Of a DNA stretch of 64,000 bases, positions 14,433 to 23,344 are shown one piece after another. The position numbers were made by a program, and so were the translations under genes. Source of the stretch: Kosmotoga olearia TBF 19.5.1. Lineage in GTDB: Bacteria > Thermotogota > Thermotogae > Petrotogales > Kosmotogaceae. Below the pieces are notes generated by a model, which searched no databases, was not told the DNA's origin, and saw nothing but the letters and a program-made list of their open reading frames with translations. How positions within the stretch are numbered: position 1 is the stretch's first letter; every line of letters starts with the position of its first letter. The DNA lies in NCBI RefSeq assembly GCF_000023325.1, contig NC_012785.1, forward strand, positions 1,426,001 to 1,490,000, in the 5' to 3' direction.

Positions 14433-14898
14433 GAGAAAAAACATGACGCTTGCGACAAAAAAACACGAGAATCCGAGATCTGAGAACCGAGAGAGCTGCC
14501 TTTGCAGCGGGTAAGCACGCTTCGCGTGGCTACACTACGAAAGCAGGGATTCTCGAATTCTAGGGTCTCGGTTATTGATCGCGTCAGGAATAACGGTCTT
14601 TTGTCTGTGGGCTCTTATTTTAAGCAATGTCAACTGCGAAGCAGTTCGAAACAACTCCGAAGGAGTTCGTATCACCGGTGAAGCCGGTCGTAACAATCCC
14701 GAAGGGATTCGTATCCGCTGCAAAGCAGCCCTTTCGCTTTTTGATTTTTACGTACAACGCACAACGTACAACCAACAACGGGTTTTATCGCCGCGCAGCG
14801 GTTCGCGTCGCTCCATCAGCTGACAGCGTTGCAAGCCTCAGTTGTGCATTGGTTACCGGTTCTCGGATCTCGAACACCGGATCTCGGATTCTCGGTTT
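14433..14898. repeat. Repeat island 4/5: IS110 right flank and five-unit 21-base array
   Basis: After the resumed host repeat, the clearest array starts at 14,632 and continues at 14,653, 14,674, 14,695 and 14,716, an exact 21-base period: AACTGC-GAA-GCAGTT, AACTCC-GAA-GGAGTT, ACCGGT-GAA-GCCGGT, AATCCC-GAA-GGGATT, CGCTGC-AAA-GCAGCC. Linkers are CGAAAC, CGTATC or CGTAAC. Further right are GTACAAC direct repeats, a segment shared with island 7 (CAGCTGACAGCGTTGCAAGCC reads in the opposite sense there) and TCTCGGATCTCG motifs. Open frames here encode heptapeptide-like repeats (NSEGVRI, NPEGIRI) without ribosome binding sites, so I call no gene. Confidence 0.85.
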
Positions 14899-15729
14899 TT
14901 AAATCATCAATGAAAGAATTATCACCACTATACCGATGAGTTTGAAAGCGCCGATTTCTTCAGACAGGAATATGAAAGCGAGAAGAGTTGCAACCACCGG
15001 TTTGAGGTAAAACACTCTGCTTGCTGTTGAGGCTCCAATACGCTTGGCGGCGGCAAAAAATGTAAAGTATGCGATGCCGGTAACACCGATTCCAAGATAC
15101 AGAAGAATCAGCCAGCTCGAAAGATTTAGGGATGTAATTTTGAACTGGCCGAATAACATAAGGGTCGCTGAATACACAACACCGGAAAAAAAGGAAGAAT
15201 AGGCGGTTGCTGTCAGCGCCCCGTGTTTTAACACATGAGGTTTAAGCAATAGGGTGTAAAGTGCGAAAGATATGGCGGAACCTATTCCGAAGAGAAAACC
15301 AGTAATTGTGTCTCCTTCAAGCATGCCGCTGATAAAAATCAGTATTCCTACAAATCCAAGAAATGTCCCGATGAATTTCCTTTTTGAAGGTTTTTCAGAG
15401 CCAAAAAAGGGAGCAAAAATGGTTACAAACAAAGGGTTAGTGGCTATTAATGTAGCCGCGGTAGAGGCGTTTCCAAATTTAACAGATAACTGAAGAAAGG
15501 TCATAGATACAATTGTGTTCAATGAACCTATCATTGTGAGTAAAATGATTTCTCTTGGCGGGAGTTTTTTTTCAATGAGGGGCATTAAAAATAATCCTCC
15601 AATGAAGAAACGAAAAGCTGTCATAAAGAACGGATCGATTTGTCCCATAAGCGGTTTTGAGACGATTTCCATGCTGGAGAAGAAAAGGAGTGTTATAGCA
15701 AGATATAGGGTTGACAAAATAGACACCAT
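14899..15729 (-). CDS. EamA/DMT family permease
   Basis: 276 residues with about ten hydrophobic helices in two EamA halves. Half one includes DPFFMTAFRFFIGGLFLMPL and NPLFVTIFAPFFGSEKPSKRK, and half two includes GALTATAYSSFFSGVVYS and VFYLKPVVATLLAFIFLSEE, the usual second-half signature. Drug/metabolite transporters of this type export amino acids or other small metabolites; the substrate cannot be read from sequence. It lies alone between a repeat island and a divergent phosphatase gene. ATG at 15,729. Confidence 0.85.
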   Translation of the reverse strand: MVSILSTLYLAITLLFFSSMEIVSKPLMGQIDPFFMTAFRFFIGGLFLMPLIEKKLPPREIILLTMIGSLNTIVSMTFLQLSVKFGNASTAATLIATNPLFVTIFAPFFGSEKPSKRKFIGTFLGFVGILIFISGMLEGDTITGFLFGIGSAISFALYTLLLKPHVLKHGALTATAYSSFFSGVVYSATLMLFGQFKITSLNLSSWLILLYLGIGVTGIAYFTFFAAAKRIGASTASRVFYLKPVVATLLAFIFLSEEIGAFKLIGIVVIILSLMI

Positions 15730-16030
15730 CCTGTCTTTTGTAGTCTGCTCTTTAAGTCAAATTATACCTGAATTTTATTGGAGTGTTTTTTTACCTGGTG
15801 AACTATTTTTTCTCAAAAGGAAATAAAAATTAGCTAATTTTTGTATAAAAATAGAAGTGTACGAATTTAGTGATATCAAGAAGAATTGCCAGCTGATATT
15901 CTGCAGAAAATTGGTAATCTGTATTACTAATAGCCCATAAATACCGGTAGTTGTTATGAGATATTCTGTAATAAAACTATGCGATAGTGGTATACTTTTA
16001 ATGCCACATTCATTAAAAGGGGGTTTGTTT
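15730..16030 (+). promoter_or_regulatory. Intergenic region with possible phosphatase promoter
   Basis: This AT-rich 300-base gap separates divergent genes. The best plus-strand promoter candidate is TGTAAT (15,967-15,972), 18 bases, TATACT (15,991-15,996), ending about 30 bases before the phosphatase ribosome binding site. No operator, RNA gene or credible ORF is seen. No Pho box could be defined. Confidence 0.35.
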
Positions 16031-17359
16031 ATGCGAAGGTTTTTGCTTGTCTTTGTTCTTTTGCTTATAGTTTCATTGCTCGTTGCTTCTGGTGTTAAGA
16101 ACGTTATCTACATGATTGGTGACGGTATGGGAATTAACCATGTCCTTTTGACAAGTTATCTTGAGGGTAGGGAACTTTACATGCTTCAGGCTCCCTACAC
16201 AGGGTTTGTCCTGACTTTTTCAGCAAACAGCAATGTTCCAGATTCAGCGTCTGCTGGAACAGCGCTAGCATCTGGCTACAAAACCAACAACGGAATGATC
16301 GGCATGCTTCCAGACGGAACAGTAATCACCAACATCGCTGAGATCGCGGCTCAGTATGGTATCAAGACAGGAATTGTTGCCACCTGCCGTATAACTCACG
16401 CAACTCCAGCTGCTTTCTACGGTCACGTAAGTTCAAGAAGAGATGAAAATACGCTAGCTGAGCAGCTCGTAGACAGTTCTTTGACCGTTGCTTTTGGTGG
16501 CGGTTGGAGACATTTTGTCCCAACGGGTGGCAAAAGGAAAGACGGGAAAGATCTTATAGCAATAGCTAAAGCCAATGGTTTCGACTACATCACGACAAAA
16601 ACAGAGTTGTTGAATTACGATGGTGACAGAGTCCTCGGACTCTTCAGCTACAGTCATCTCAAAGCCGCTTCCGAAAGAACTGGAGAAGAACCAATGCTTC
16701 CGGAAATGGTTGAGAAAGCTCTCGAGATACTTTCAAAAGACGATTCTCCATTCTTCCTGATGGTCGAAGGTTCTCAGATTGACTGGGAAGCCCACGGAAA
16801 CGATGTTTACGGTCTATGGAAAGAAATCGTCGAATTCGACAATGCTGTGAAAGTCGCTCTTGATTTTGCAAAGGAACACCCGAATACACTCATCGTTATT
16901 ACTGCAGACCATGAAACAGGCGGTCTCGGACTCTCCACAGGCGGATACACAATGAATCTCGAAAAGATAAGGAAGGATTACACAAAAACCGCTGATTGGA
17001 TAGTTTCTAATTTCGGTGATTCCGATGAGGAACTCAAGGAAGCTGTCAAGACATACTTCAATGTTGAGCTCACCGATGAAGACCTTGCATATTACCATGA
17101 AGAAAAAGCCAAATCTTTCAACGGTGCAGGAAATGCTATCGGGAGAATCCTCAGCAACAAAGCCCAGATAGGCTGGACAACACATGACCACACAGGAGGA
17201 GCTGTCCCGATATTTGCCTTCGGTCCAGGTGCTGAACTCTTTAGTGGCGTTCATGACAACACCGAGATTCCAAATTTGATTGCTTATCTCCTTGGAATCG
17301 GTAAGGTCAGTGATGTTGAGTATGGTATTGAAGATGTCCCGTTGGTTGGTGGACATTGA
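16031..17359 (+). CDS. Secreted alkaline phosphatase
   Basis: A 442-residue PhoA-superfamily phosphomonoesterase. It has a signal peptide (MRRFLLVFVLLLIVSLLVAS), then NVIYMIGDGMG (metal-binding Asp), the nucleophile region PDSASAGTALASG with the active-site Ser, ITADHETGGL (Asp-His metal ligands) and TTHDHTGG with the last His ligand. It releases phosphate from phosphomonoesters outside the cytoplasmic membrane. The ATG at 16,031 follows GGGGG; an in-frame ATG 25 codons earlier would mask the signal peptide. The gene stands alone with its own terminator. Substrate preference is unknown. Confidence 0.93.
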   Translation: MRRFLLVFVLLLIVSLLVASGVKNVIYMIGDGMGINHVLLTSYLEGRELYMLQAPYTGFVLTFSANSNVPDSASAGTALASGYKTNNGMIGMLPDGTVITNIAEIAAQYGIKTGIVATCRITHATPAAFYGHVSSRRDENTLAEQLVDSSLTVAFGGGWRHFVPTGGKRKDGKDLIAIAKANGFDYITTKTELLNYDGDRVLGLFSYSHLKAASERTGEEPMLPEMVEKALEILSKDDSPFFLMVEGSQIDWEAHGNDVYGLWKEIVEFDNAVKVALDFAKEHPNTLIVITADHETGGLGLSTGGYTMNLEKIRKDYTKTADWIVSNFGDSDEELKEAVKTYFNVELTDEDLAYYHEEKAKSFNGAGNAIGRILSNKAQIGWTTHDHTGGAVPIFAFGPGAELFSGVHDNTEIPNLIAYLLGIGKVSDVEYGIEDVPLVGGH

Positions 17360-17385
17360 AAATAATTGAAAGATTTTAGGGATTT

Positions 17386-17414
17386 AGCGCCCCGAGAAGG
17401 GGCGCTTTGTTTTG
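17386..17414 (+). terminator. Intrinsic terminator of the phosphatase gene
   Basis: AGCGCCCC (17,386-17,393) pairs with GGGGCGCT (17,399-17,406) around GAGAA, followed by TTTGTTTTG. A canonical strong terminator 26 bases after the stop. Confidence 0.92.
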
Positions 17415-17502
17415 TATGTAATATATAATTGTTTTTAGGAATCATTCTCAGCTTTTCTAACAAAATGCAGAAAATTTTGGTGGTTTCCAAGGGGGATTTA
17501 AA

Positions 17503-20157
17503 ATGAAAAAAACGCTTTCTCTATTTTTTTGTCTGTTTGTGTTTTCGCAGTTGTTCGGTGTTTTCTATGATATCGATGCTGTTTTTGAGCCCGAGGCACT
17601 TAGTATTTCGGGGACAGTAACGGTAGATACTGATGGAATAGAAACAAGGTTTTTGCTGCTTCCAAATCTTTCTTCAGAAGACAATCCTTTTATACACAGT
17701 TTGTTCGAGCAGGGAAAAAATAAGATGGAGATCCTTGGAGTTTATAACCCGGCTGGAGAACCTCTGAATTACAAACTGGAAACCTATCCGGCCACTCTTG
17801 TGGGAGCGGAGGAATTGAGGCGGAATTCGTTGCTAAAGGTTTTTACAAAGGAAAAAAGGATAATTATTTCGTTTAAAACGGTCTTTACTGAGAGTTTTCA
17901 GCCGGAAGAAGCAATGCTTGATGGTTTCTTTTTATGGCGGTTTGGCTGGTATCCGCTGCTTGTTGAAGATGTGACAGGATTTGCATTGCTGCCCCACTCA
18001 TGGGATTTGAAGCTATCCCTCCCAAAAGGGTGGACGGCTGTTACCGGTGGAGAATACATAGAAGAGGGTCGTTGGAAGTCAAATGGGGATTATTTCTCCT
18101 GTCCTATTGCATTCGTTAATTCGGAAGATTACACTTCCATGACTGTTGATGGAAATGGTTTTACTGTGGAGGTTTATTATCGGAAAGGGCAGTTGGGAAC
18201 GGCATCAACAATCGCGTTGAATGCCATAAGGGTTTTGCAACATCACATACCTCTTCTCGGGGATTTGAAGTACTCGACGATTCGTATTCTTCAGGATCCA
18301 TACCCTGGGCTCTATGGAATCACCGCCGATGGGCTCGTTGTACTGGGGGATGGTTTTTTCACTACAGCTAATTTATGGGCCGATGGTTTGCTGGATCCAG
18401 TAGCTTTTTATGTTGTTGCACACGAGTTGACCCATCTCTGGTTTGGAATAGGTGCTGGCGTGGATTTTTTGAAGAGCAACTTTTTGAGCGAAGGTATGAC
18501 GGATTACGTTGCCCATAGAACAATGTTTGATTTGTGTGAGAGGGACGATTATTTGAATTGGGATGCTCCAGATTTTATGTTGATTTTACTTTCTGAACTT
18601 GGAGTTCCCGATACTTTTTCGGAAGCTGACCAACTTTCGTTCCTGGATATGAAAAGAGCAGGGGTTAAGGCAAAAATAGCTGCAGCGGTTGACGAGATTC
18701 CGCTGAATTACCAGAGCTATGTTTATTATCAGAAGGCTAAAAGAGCCTTTTTTATGCTTGAGGATTATCTGGGAAAAGAAAAGCTTCTTGAGATTCTCAA
18801 AGATTATTACGAAAAATTCTCTGGAAAAACGGTTTATTCGGAACAATTTCTTAGTTATTTTTCTAACTATGTAGATCGGGAAATTCTTGAGGATCTCTTC
18901 TTAAATCCAGAAAATTTCGATCCGAAGGTTTATCCTGTCAGCGACGGGATACGGGTAGATCTTCAGGATAGGAAAGTTCCTGTAGAAATCCTTGTGGAAA
19001 CTAATAATGGAAGCGAAAGTTTTATCACCACAGAATCAACTACTATAAAAGTTGGAAATCTGAAAGCCGTACACGTCGATCCCCATATGCACACTTTCGA
19101 TATTGAAAGACACAACAATCACTGGCCACCTATTTTGAAGATGCCTGGTGAAAAAGAACCGAGTAACCTCGATGCTTATGAATTCAAAACAGATTCGAGT
19201 ATAATGTTTCAATCAGATGGGCTCGAGGTGAGTTCAAACTTCATTTTTACCATGTTCCCTTATGTGAAAGTCGGACTGACTGCTGATTCAATTTACCTGT
19301 ACGACGGTTCTATAGATAATCGTTACGGTGCTTTTCTGCAGTTCTCACCGAATAATTATGTTGCATTAGCTCTCTCCTATGACGAGTTAAATGGCTTTGG
19401 TGGCGAGTTGAGATTGGCTCTTCCTGAAAAACTCAATATAGGTGCTTCTGCACCCCTTTTGTCCCCGCGGCATAATCTGGTCGTTCAAGGGGGCTATGTT
19501 GATTCTGACAGTCATTATATAGATGTGTTGTATGATTTCAACAATGTTATAAAAAATGGCTTTGAAGTATCGTCTGAGTATTTTGCAGCTGTTCTATCAG
19601 GCGACTTCATCGATATACTGGGGATTTATGGTGGGTACGTTCCTGAGGTTGATTGGACTTTCACCCCGATCTTGTCTGTGATTTATCTTAAGGAACTTAA
19701 CGAGAATGATTTCATAGATCCTTTTTATGATTTAGTTACGATGGAAGCAACATCAAACGAGGAGGATCCGTTATTTTCCCTGGTAGGTGGTACGGATGAG
19801 TTTTTAGAACTTTCGTTGGGGGTGTCGGTGGATCTTTTCAGTACGAGGAGAATGAATTTTTTAAACTTGTTCTCCATTGGTGGTGTGGGGATTTCGCTGG
19901 AAGCAGATTACAGGCGCTTTGAAGAGTATAGAACTATTGGTTTGCATGCGAGTTTTGTCCCGCTTTTGTACATTGTAGCTGATACACCTGTGAGGATACC
20001 GATAACTTTTTCGATACTTTATGAACCAAGTGAGGACATTTCTACTTTAGCTTTTAAAATAGGGATTTCTCCTGGAAACTCAATTTTCTATGGTCAGGTG
20101 ATTGGCTGGTTGGCTTCTCCATTAATGATACAATATGACAAAATGATGAAATATTGA
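17503..20157 (+). CDS. Secreted M1-type metallopeptidase with beta-rich C-terminus
   Basis: 884 residues with a signal peptide (residues 1-19). Residues about 20-250 form a beta-sandwich like the N-terminal domain of M1 aminopeptidases. The catalytic domain has zinc motif HELTH at 307-311 and a third ligand Glu at 330 in NFLSEGMTDYVAHR, giving the M1 spacing HExxH-x18-E. No GAMEN exopeptidase motif is evident; YGITADGLVVLG lies at the equivalent place, so aminopeptidase activity is uncertain. Residues about 570-884 alternate hydrophobic and polar residues in short strands (VEVSSEYFAAVL-like, GGVGISLEADYRRFEEYRTIGLHASF), suggesting an outer-membrane beta-barrel or beta-sandwich. GGGGG precedes the ATG. 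The fusion is unusual. Confidence 0.75.
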   Translation: MKKTLSLFFCLFVFSQLFGVFYDIDAVFEPEALSISGTVTVDTDGIETRFLLLPNLSSEDNPFIHSLFEQGKNKMEILGVYNPAGEPLNYKLETYPATLVGAEELRRNSLLKVFTKEKRIIISFKTVFTESFQPEEAMLDGFFLWRFGWYPLLVEDVTGFALLPHSWDLKLSLPKGWTAVTGGEYIEEGRWKSNGDYFSCPIAFVNSEDYTSMTVDGNGFTVEVYYRKGQLGTASTIALNAIRVLQHHIPLLGDLKYSTIRILQDPYPGLYGITADGLVVLGDGFFTTANLWADGLLDPVAFYVVAHELTHLWFGIGAGVDFLKSNFLSEGMTDYVAHRTMFDLCERDDYLNWDAPDFMLILLSELGVPDTFSEADQLSFLDMKRAGVKAKIAAAVDEIPLNYQSYVYYQKAKRAFFMLEDYLGKEKLLEILKDYYEKFSGKTVYSEQFLSYFSNYVDREILEDLFLNPENFDPKVYPVSDGIRVDLQDRKVPVEILVETNNGSESFITTESTTIKVGNLKAVHVDPHMHTFDIERHNNHWPPILKMPGEKEPSNLDAYEFKTDSSIMFQSDGLEVSSNFIFTMFPYVKVGLTADSIYLYDGSIDNRYGAFLQFSPNNYVALALSYDELNGFGGELRLALPEKLNIGASAPLLSPRHNLVVQGGYVDSDSHYIDVLYDFNNVIKNGFEVSSEYFAAVLSGDFIDILGIYGGYVPEVDWTFTPILSVIYLKELNENDFIDPFYDLVTMEATSNEEDPLFSLVGGTDEFLELSLGVSVDLFSTRRMNFLNLFSIGGVGISLEADYRRFEEYRTIGLHASFVPLLYIVADTPVRIPITFSILYEPSEDISTLAFKIGISPGNSIFYGQVIGWLASPLMIQYDKMMKY

Positions 20158-20176
20158 GCTCTAGGGGGGAACTCGG

Positions 20177-21289
20177 TTGAAAAAAATAGCGCTGGTTTTT
20201 GGTACGCGGCCTGAGGCGATAAAAATGGCACCGGTTTATCTTGCTTTGAATGGTTCTCCATTGCAACCTGTAGTTATCGCCACGGCCCAGCACAGAGAAA
20301 TGCTCGATCAGGTGCTCGAATTGTTTGGTATAACACCGGATTACGATCTGAATATCATGAAAGAAAGGCAGAGCCTTTCAGATTTGACATCGAGACTTAC
20401 TAAAGCTCTGGAAGATATATATAAGAATGAGAAATTTGCTGCCACGCTCGTTCAGGGAGACACAACCACTACCTTTGTGGGTGCTCTGGTATCCTTTTAT
20501 CACAAAGTCCCTGTGGGGCATGTGGAAGCCGGATTAAGAACCAATGATATTTACAATCCTTTCCCTGAAGAGGTAAACAGAAGACTTGTTAGCGTTATAG
20601 CCACCTATCATTATCCTCCCACCGAACAAGCGAGGAAGAATCTTCTAGCAGCCGGGATTTCGGAGAAAAACATGCTGGTCACTGGTAACACAGTGATAGA
20701 TGCCCTTTTATGGACTACAAAAAATAAGAGCCTTGAAGCCAGGAGAATTCGTGAATCTCTTGGTTTGGAAGATGAGAGTTATATACTCATGACCATGCAC
20801 AGGCGTGAAAATTGGGGAGAACCTATGAGGGAGGTTATGAAAGCCATCAAAAAGATTCTTTCTGAGAAGAAGGACCTGAAGCTCGTTTTTCCAGTCCATT
20901 TGAACCCGGTTGTTAGAGAAGTAGTTTATGAAGAATTGGGAGAGTATCCCCGGGTTTTACTTACAGAACCACTTGATTATTTGCCTTTTGTTTCCTTGAT
21001 GGAAAAAGCTAAGCTTATTCTTACCGATTCTGGAGGGATACAGGAAGAGGCTCCTGCTCTTGGAAAACCCACATTGGTTTTGAGAAGCGAAACGGAAAGA
21101 CCGGAAGCTTTAGAAGCCGGAACAGCAAAACTTGTGGGTACATCAGCGGAGAAAATAGTCGAAGAAACGCTCAAGCTTCTGAATTCGACTGAAGAATACG
21201 AGAAAATGGCGAAATCTGTGAATCCTTTTGGCGATGGGAAGGCTTCCGAGAGAATAGTTACACACCTTATCGAGGCTTTCGGAGCGTGA
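20177..21289 (+). CDS. wecB: UDP-N-acetylglucosamine 2-epimerase (non-hydrolysing)
   Basis: 370 residues, normal family length. It starts KKIALVFGTRPEAIKMAP, the hallmark of the family, then QGDTTT, VGHVEAGLRTND and PEEVNRR, and in the C-terminal half TMHRRENWG and LTDSGGIQEEAPALGKP. It interconverts UDP-GlcNAc and UDP-ManNAc for surface polysaccharides. The start is a TTG at 20,177 with GGGGGGA seven bases upstream. The next gene begins about 20 bases after the stop, so it probably shares a transcript with the histidine kinase. Confidence 0.93.
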   Translation: MKKIALVFGTRPEAIKMAPVYLALNGSPLQPVVIATAQHREMLDQVLELFGITPDYDLNIMKERQSLSDLTSRLTKALEDIYKNEKFAATLVQGDTTTTFVGALVSFYHKVPVGHVEAGLRTNDIYNPFPEEVNRRLVSVIATYHYPPTEQARKNLLAAGISEKNMLVTGNTVIDALLWTTKNKSLEARRIRESLGLEDESYILMTMHRRENWGEPMREVMKAIKKILSEKKDLKLVFPVHLNPVVREVVYEELGEYPRVLLTEPLDYLPFVSLMEKAKLILTDSGGIQEEAPALGKPTLVLRSETERPEALEAGTAKLVGTSAEKIVEETLKLLNSTEEYEKMAKSVNPFGDGKASERIVTHLIEAFGA

Positions 21290-21308
21290 TATAGTGTCAG
21301 GTGAAATA

Positions 21309-23036
21309 ATGGTGGAAACAATTGTTTTGATCATTCTTATTGTACAAGCAGTGCTGATGATTCCTATCAGTATCCTTTTTGTCGTGTTCAACAGACGCTC
21401 TAAAGATATAATACCAGCCTGGGATTTCTTCTGGATTTCTTACGCTGCGAATCGTATTATCGCCATCTATAAGTATTTGAAAGGCTACAATATAATAATA
21501 GCGCTGTCGGAGAGTATTTCGTATAGCCTTCAAATTTGGGCTTTACTCGTGGTTATAAAATTTTACTCAGATGATACGAAGAAATATAATACTTTCTTCT
21601 ATCTACCGATTCCAGCAATGGTTATTCTGAAATTTCTTGGTGTTTACAATTGGTATTATCAGGCTTTGGGGTTTGTATTGCTGGGAATTGTTATGGCCTG
21701 GGTTGGATTGGTTCTAATAAAATCGAAAAAAATGCAAACAAAATTTGGTCGAATCTTAAGCTGGGTTGTTTTCTTTTCAGGGATTCAAACTGCTCTGTAC
21801 ATTTTCTCAAGAAATACAGTATTTGCCCTGATAAGATACCCAATAAACATTCTATTGGCGTTCTTGATCTTTATTTACTATCTTCTATACAGAATCGATG
21901 ATGAAGTAAATAAACGTGTTAGTACCGAGCAGATGCTGAACAACATGGCTGAAAATATCTCAGACCACCTTGCATTGAGAATAAACGAACGCGGAGAAAT
22001 TCTTTACTCTACCCCCTCTATGAATAACTTTGTGAGTTCAACGAAGGAACTTTCCAGGTTTCTAAGGGGCTTTGATGAGGATGACAGGAAAAAGTTTCTT
22101 ACAACCTTTGAAGATTCCTTGTTTTTTGGAAGACAAGGTGAATTAGATCTTTCCATAAAACCGGAAGGGAGCTCTTTTGAGAAGAGATTCCTGGTTAAGT
22201 TTTATCCTACAAAGTATCTCGGAACAAAGGTTGTAGATGTATTTTTTCTGGATATAACAGAACAGTTAAGACGAGAGAATTTTTTGAAGAAGCAAAAGGA
22301 AGAAGCTGAATTACTCAATAAATCACAAGCGGCTTTCTTTTCCAATATATCTCACGAACTTCGAACGCCGCTTACGATTATTCTTGGTTATTCAGAAATG
22401 CTCTATGAGATAGTTGGACCTGCGGAAAGAAGAATGGTTTCTATGATCGCTGATTCGGCGAATTACCTTCTCAAACTGGTAAACGATATACTGGATATCT
22501 CAAAAATCACTTCCCGCGCTGTAAAGGTTGAACCTGAAAGTGTGAACATAAAGCTTCTCGTAAACAATATTCTCGAACAATTTAATAGTCTGGTGGAGAA
22601 AAAGGGTATCAAATTAGAATCTAAATTGATGATTTGCAGGGAAAACTTTGTAACAGACAAAACAAAGTTGCAGAGGATTCTCACAAATCTTATAGGTAAC
22701 GCTATAAAATTCACTAATGAAGGAGTCGTCAGGGTCCTGGTCAAAGAAGAGGGAAGTAATGTGTTCCTTTTTGCCGTAGAGGATACTGGAATAGGTATAA
22801 AGAAAGAATATCAGGATAAGGTATTCGAACGCTTTGTCCAAATTAAAGATGATAGGTCCCGTGTAAAGTTCAAAAAAGGTACCGGGCTCGGATTACCTCT
22901 AACCAAGGAGTTAGTGCAGTTGCTCGGCGGGAGGATCTGGCTGCAATCTGAATATGGGAAAGGAACCACAGTATATTTTACTCTTAAAGAGTTGAACCAC
23001 TCCGAAGAGAAGCAAAAAGGTGATAAAAATGGATGA
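21309..23036 (+). CDS. Membrane sensor histidine kinase, orphan
   Basis: About 575 residues. Six or seven N-terminal membrane helices (residues 1-200) form a 7TM-like sensor. A PAS-like segment follows (ISDHLALRINERGEILYSTP ... DITEQLRRENF), then HisKA with the phospho-acceptor His in AAFFSNISHELRTPLTIILG. HATPase_c shows the N box NLIGNAIKFTNEG, G1 DTGIGI and G2 GTGLGLPL. It autophosphorylates on ATP and passes phosphate to a response regulator, but none is encoded here. The ATG at 21,309 with AGGTG is preferred; a GTG at 21,294 is an alternative. It overlaps the next gene by eight bases. Confidence 0.9.
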   Translation: MVETIVLIILIVQAVLMIPISILFVVFNRRSKDIIPAWDFFWISYAANRIIAIYKYLKGYNIIIALSESISYSLQIWALLVVIKFYSDDTKKYNTFFYLPIPAMVILKFLGVYNWYYQALGFVLLGIVMAWVGLVLIKSKKMQTKFGRILSWVVFFSGIQTALYIFSRNTVFALIRYPINILLAFLIFIYYLLYRIDDEVNKRVSTEQMLNNMAENISDHLALRINERGEILYSTPSMNNFVSSTKELSRFLRGFDEDDRKKFLTTFEDSLFFGRQGELDLSIKPEGSSFEKRFLVKFYPTKYLGTKVVDVFFLDITEQLRRENFLKKQKEEAELLNKSQAAFFSNISHELRTPLTIILGYSEMLYEIVGPAERRMVSMIADSANYLLKLVNDILDISKITSRAVKVEPESVNIKLLVNNILEQFNSLVEKKGIKLESKLMICRENFVTDKTKLQRILTNLIGNAIKFTNEGVVRVLVKEEGSNVFLFAVEDTGIGIKKEYQDKVFERFVQIKDDRSRVKFKKGTGLGLPLTKELVQLLGGRIWLQSEYGKGTTVYFTLKELNHSEEKQKGDKNG

Positions 23037-23319
23037 TGAATTTGAGGCGCTTTTTCAGGAACTGCAGAATGAGAGGGCATGTCCTGAATGTGTTAAGTGT
23101 GGATATTGCTGTAAAAACACTCCCTGTTATTGTGGAGAGTGGGATGGGAGTAACAGTCAATGTAAATACCTTACGGAAGATAATCTGTGTTCTAAATATC
23201 AAGAAATAGTGGAATACGAAGAAAGCTTGAATCTGAGGGTGAGATTGTTCGGGTCAGGATGTTGCCTGAATTTCCTGAATCCTGACAGGTTGAGAATACT
23301 GAATGGTTCGAAGCATTGA
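23029..23319 (+). CDS. Small CxxCxxCC-type cysteine-cluster protein (YkgJ-like)
   Basis: 96 residues. The core CPECVKCGYCCKNTPCYCG holds the cysteine cluster of zinc/iron-chelating YkgJ-family proteins, with later Cys residues (SQCKYL, NLCSKY, SGCCLNF). It probably binds a metal or Fe-S cluster; no enzymatic role is established. The ATG at 23,029 with AGGTGAT overlaps the end of the kinase gene, so the two are translationally coupled and may act together. The protein is shorter than most YkgJ proteins. Confidence 0.75.
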   Translation: MDDEFEALFQELQNERACPECVKCGYCCKNTPCYCGEWDGSNSQCKYLTEDNLCSKYQEIVEYEESLNLRVRLFGSGCCLNFLNPDRLRILNGSKH

Positions 23320-23344
23320 ATTGGTCTTAGAATAATATCGAAAA

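Noticed and set aside
14632-14733. CRISPR array
   Set aside because: The 21-base units have no constant repeat separated by unique spacers; the variable part is itself palindromic, and no cas genes are nearby.
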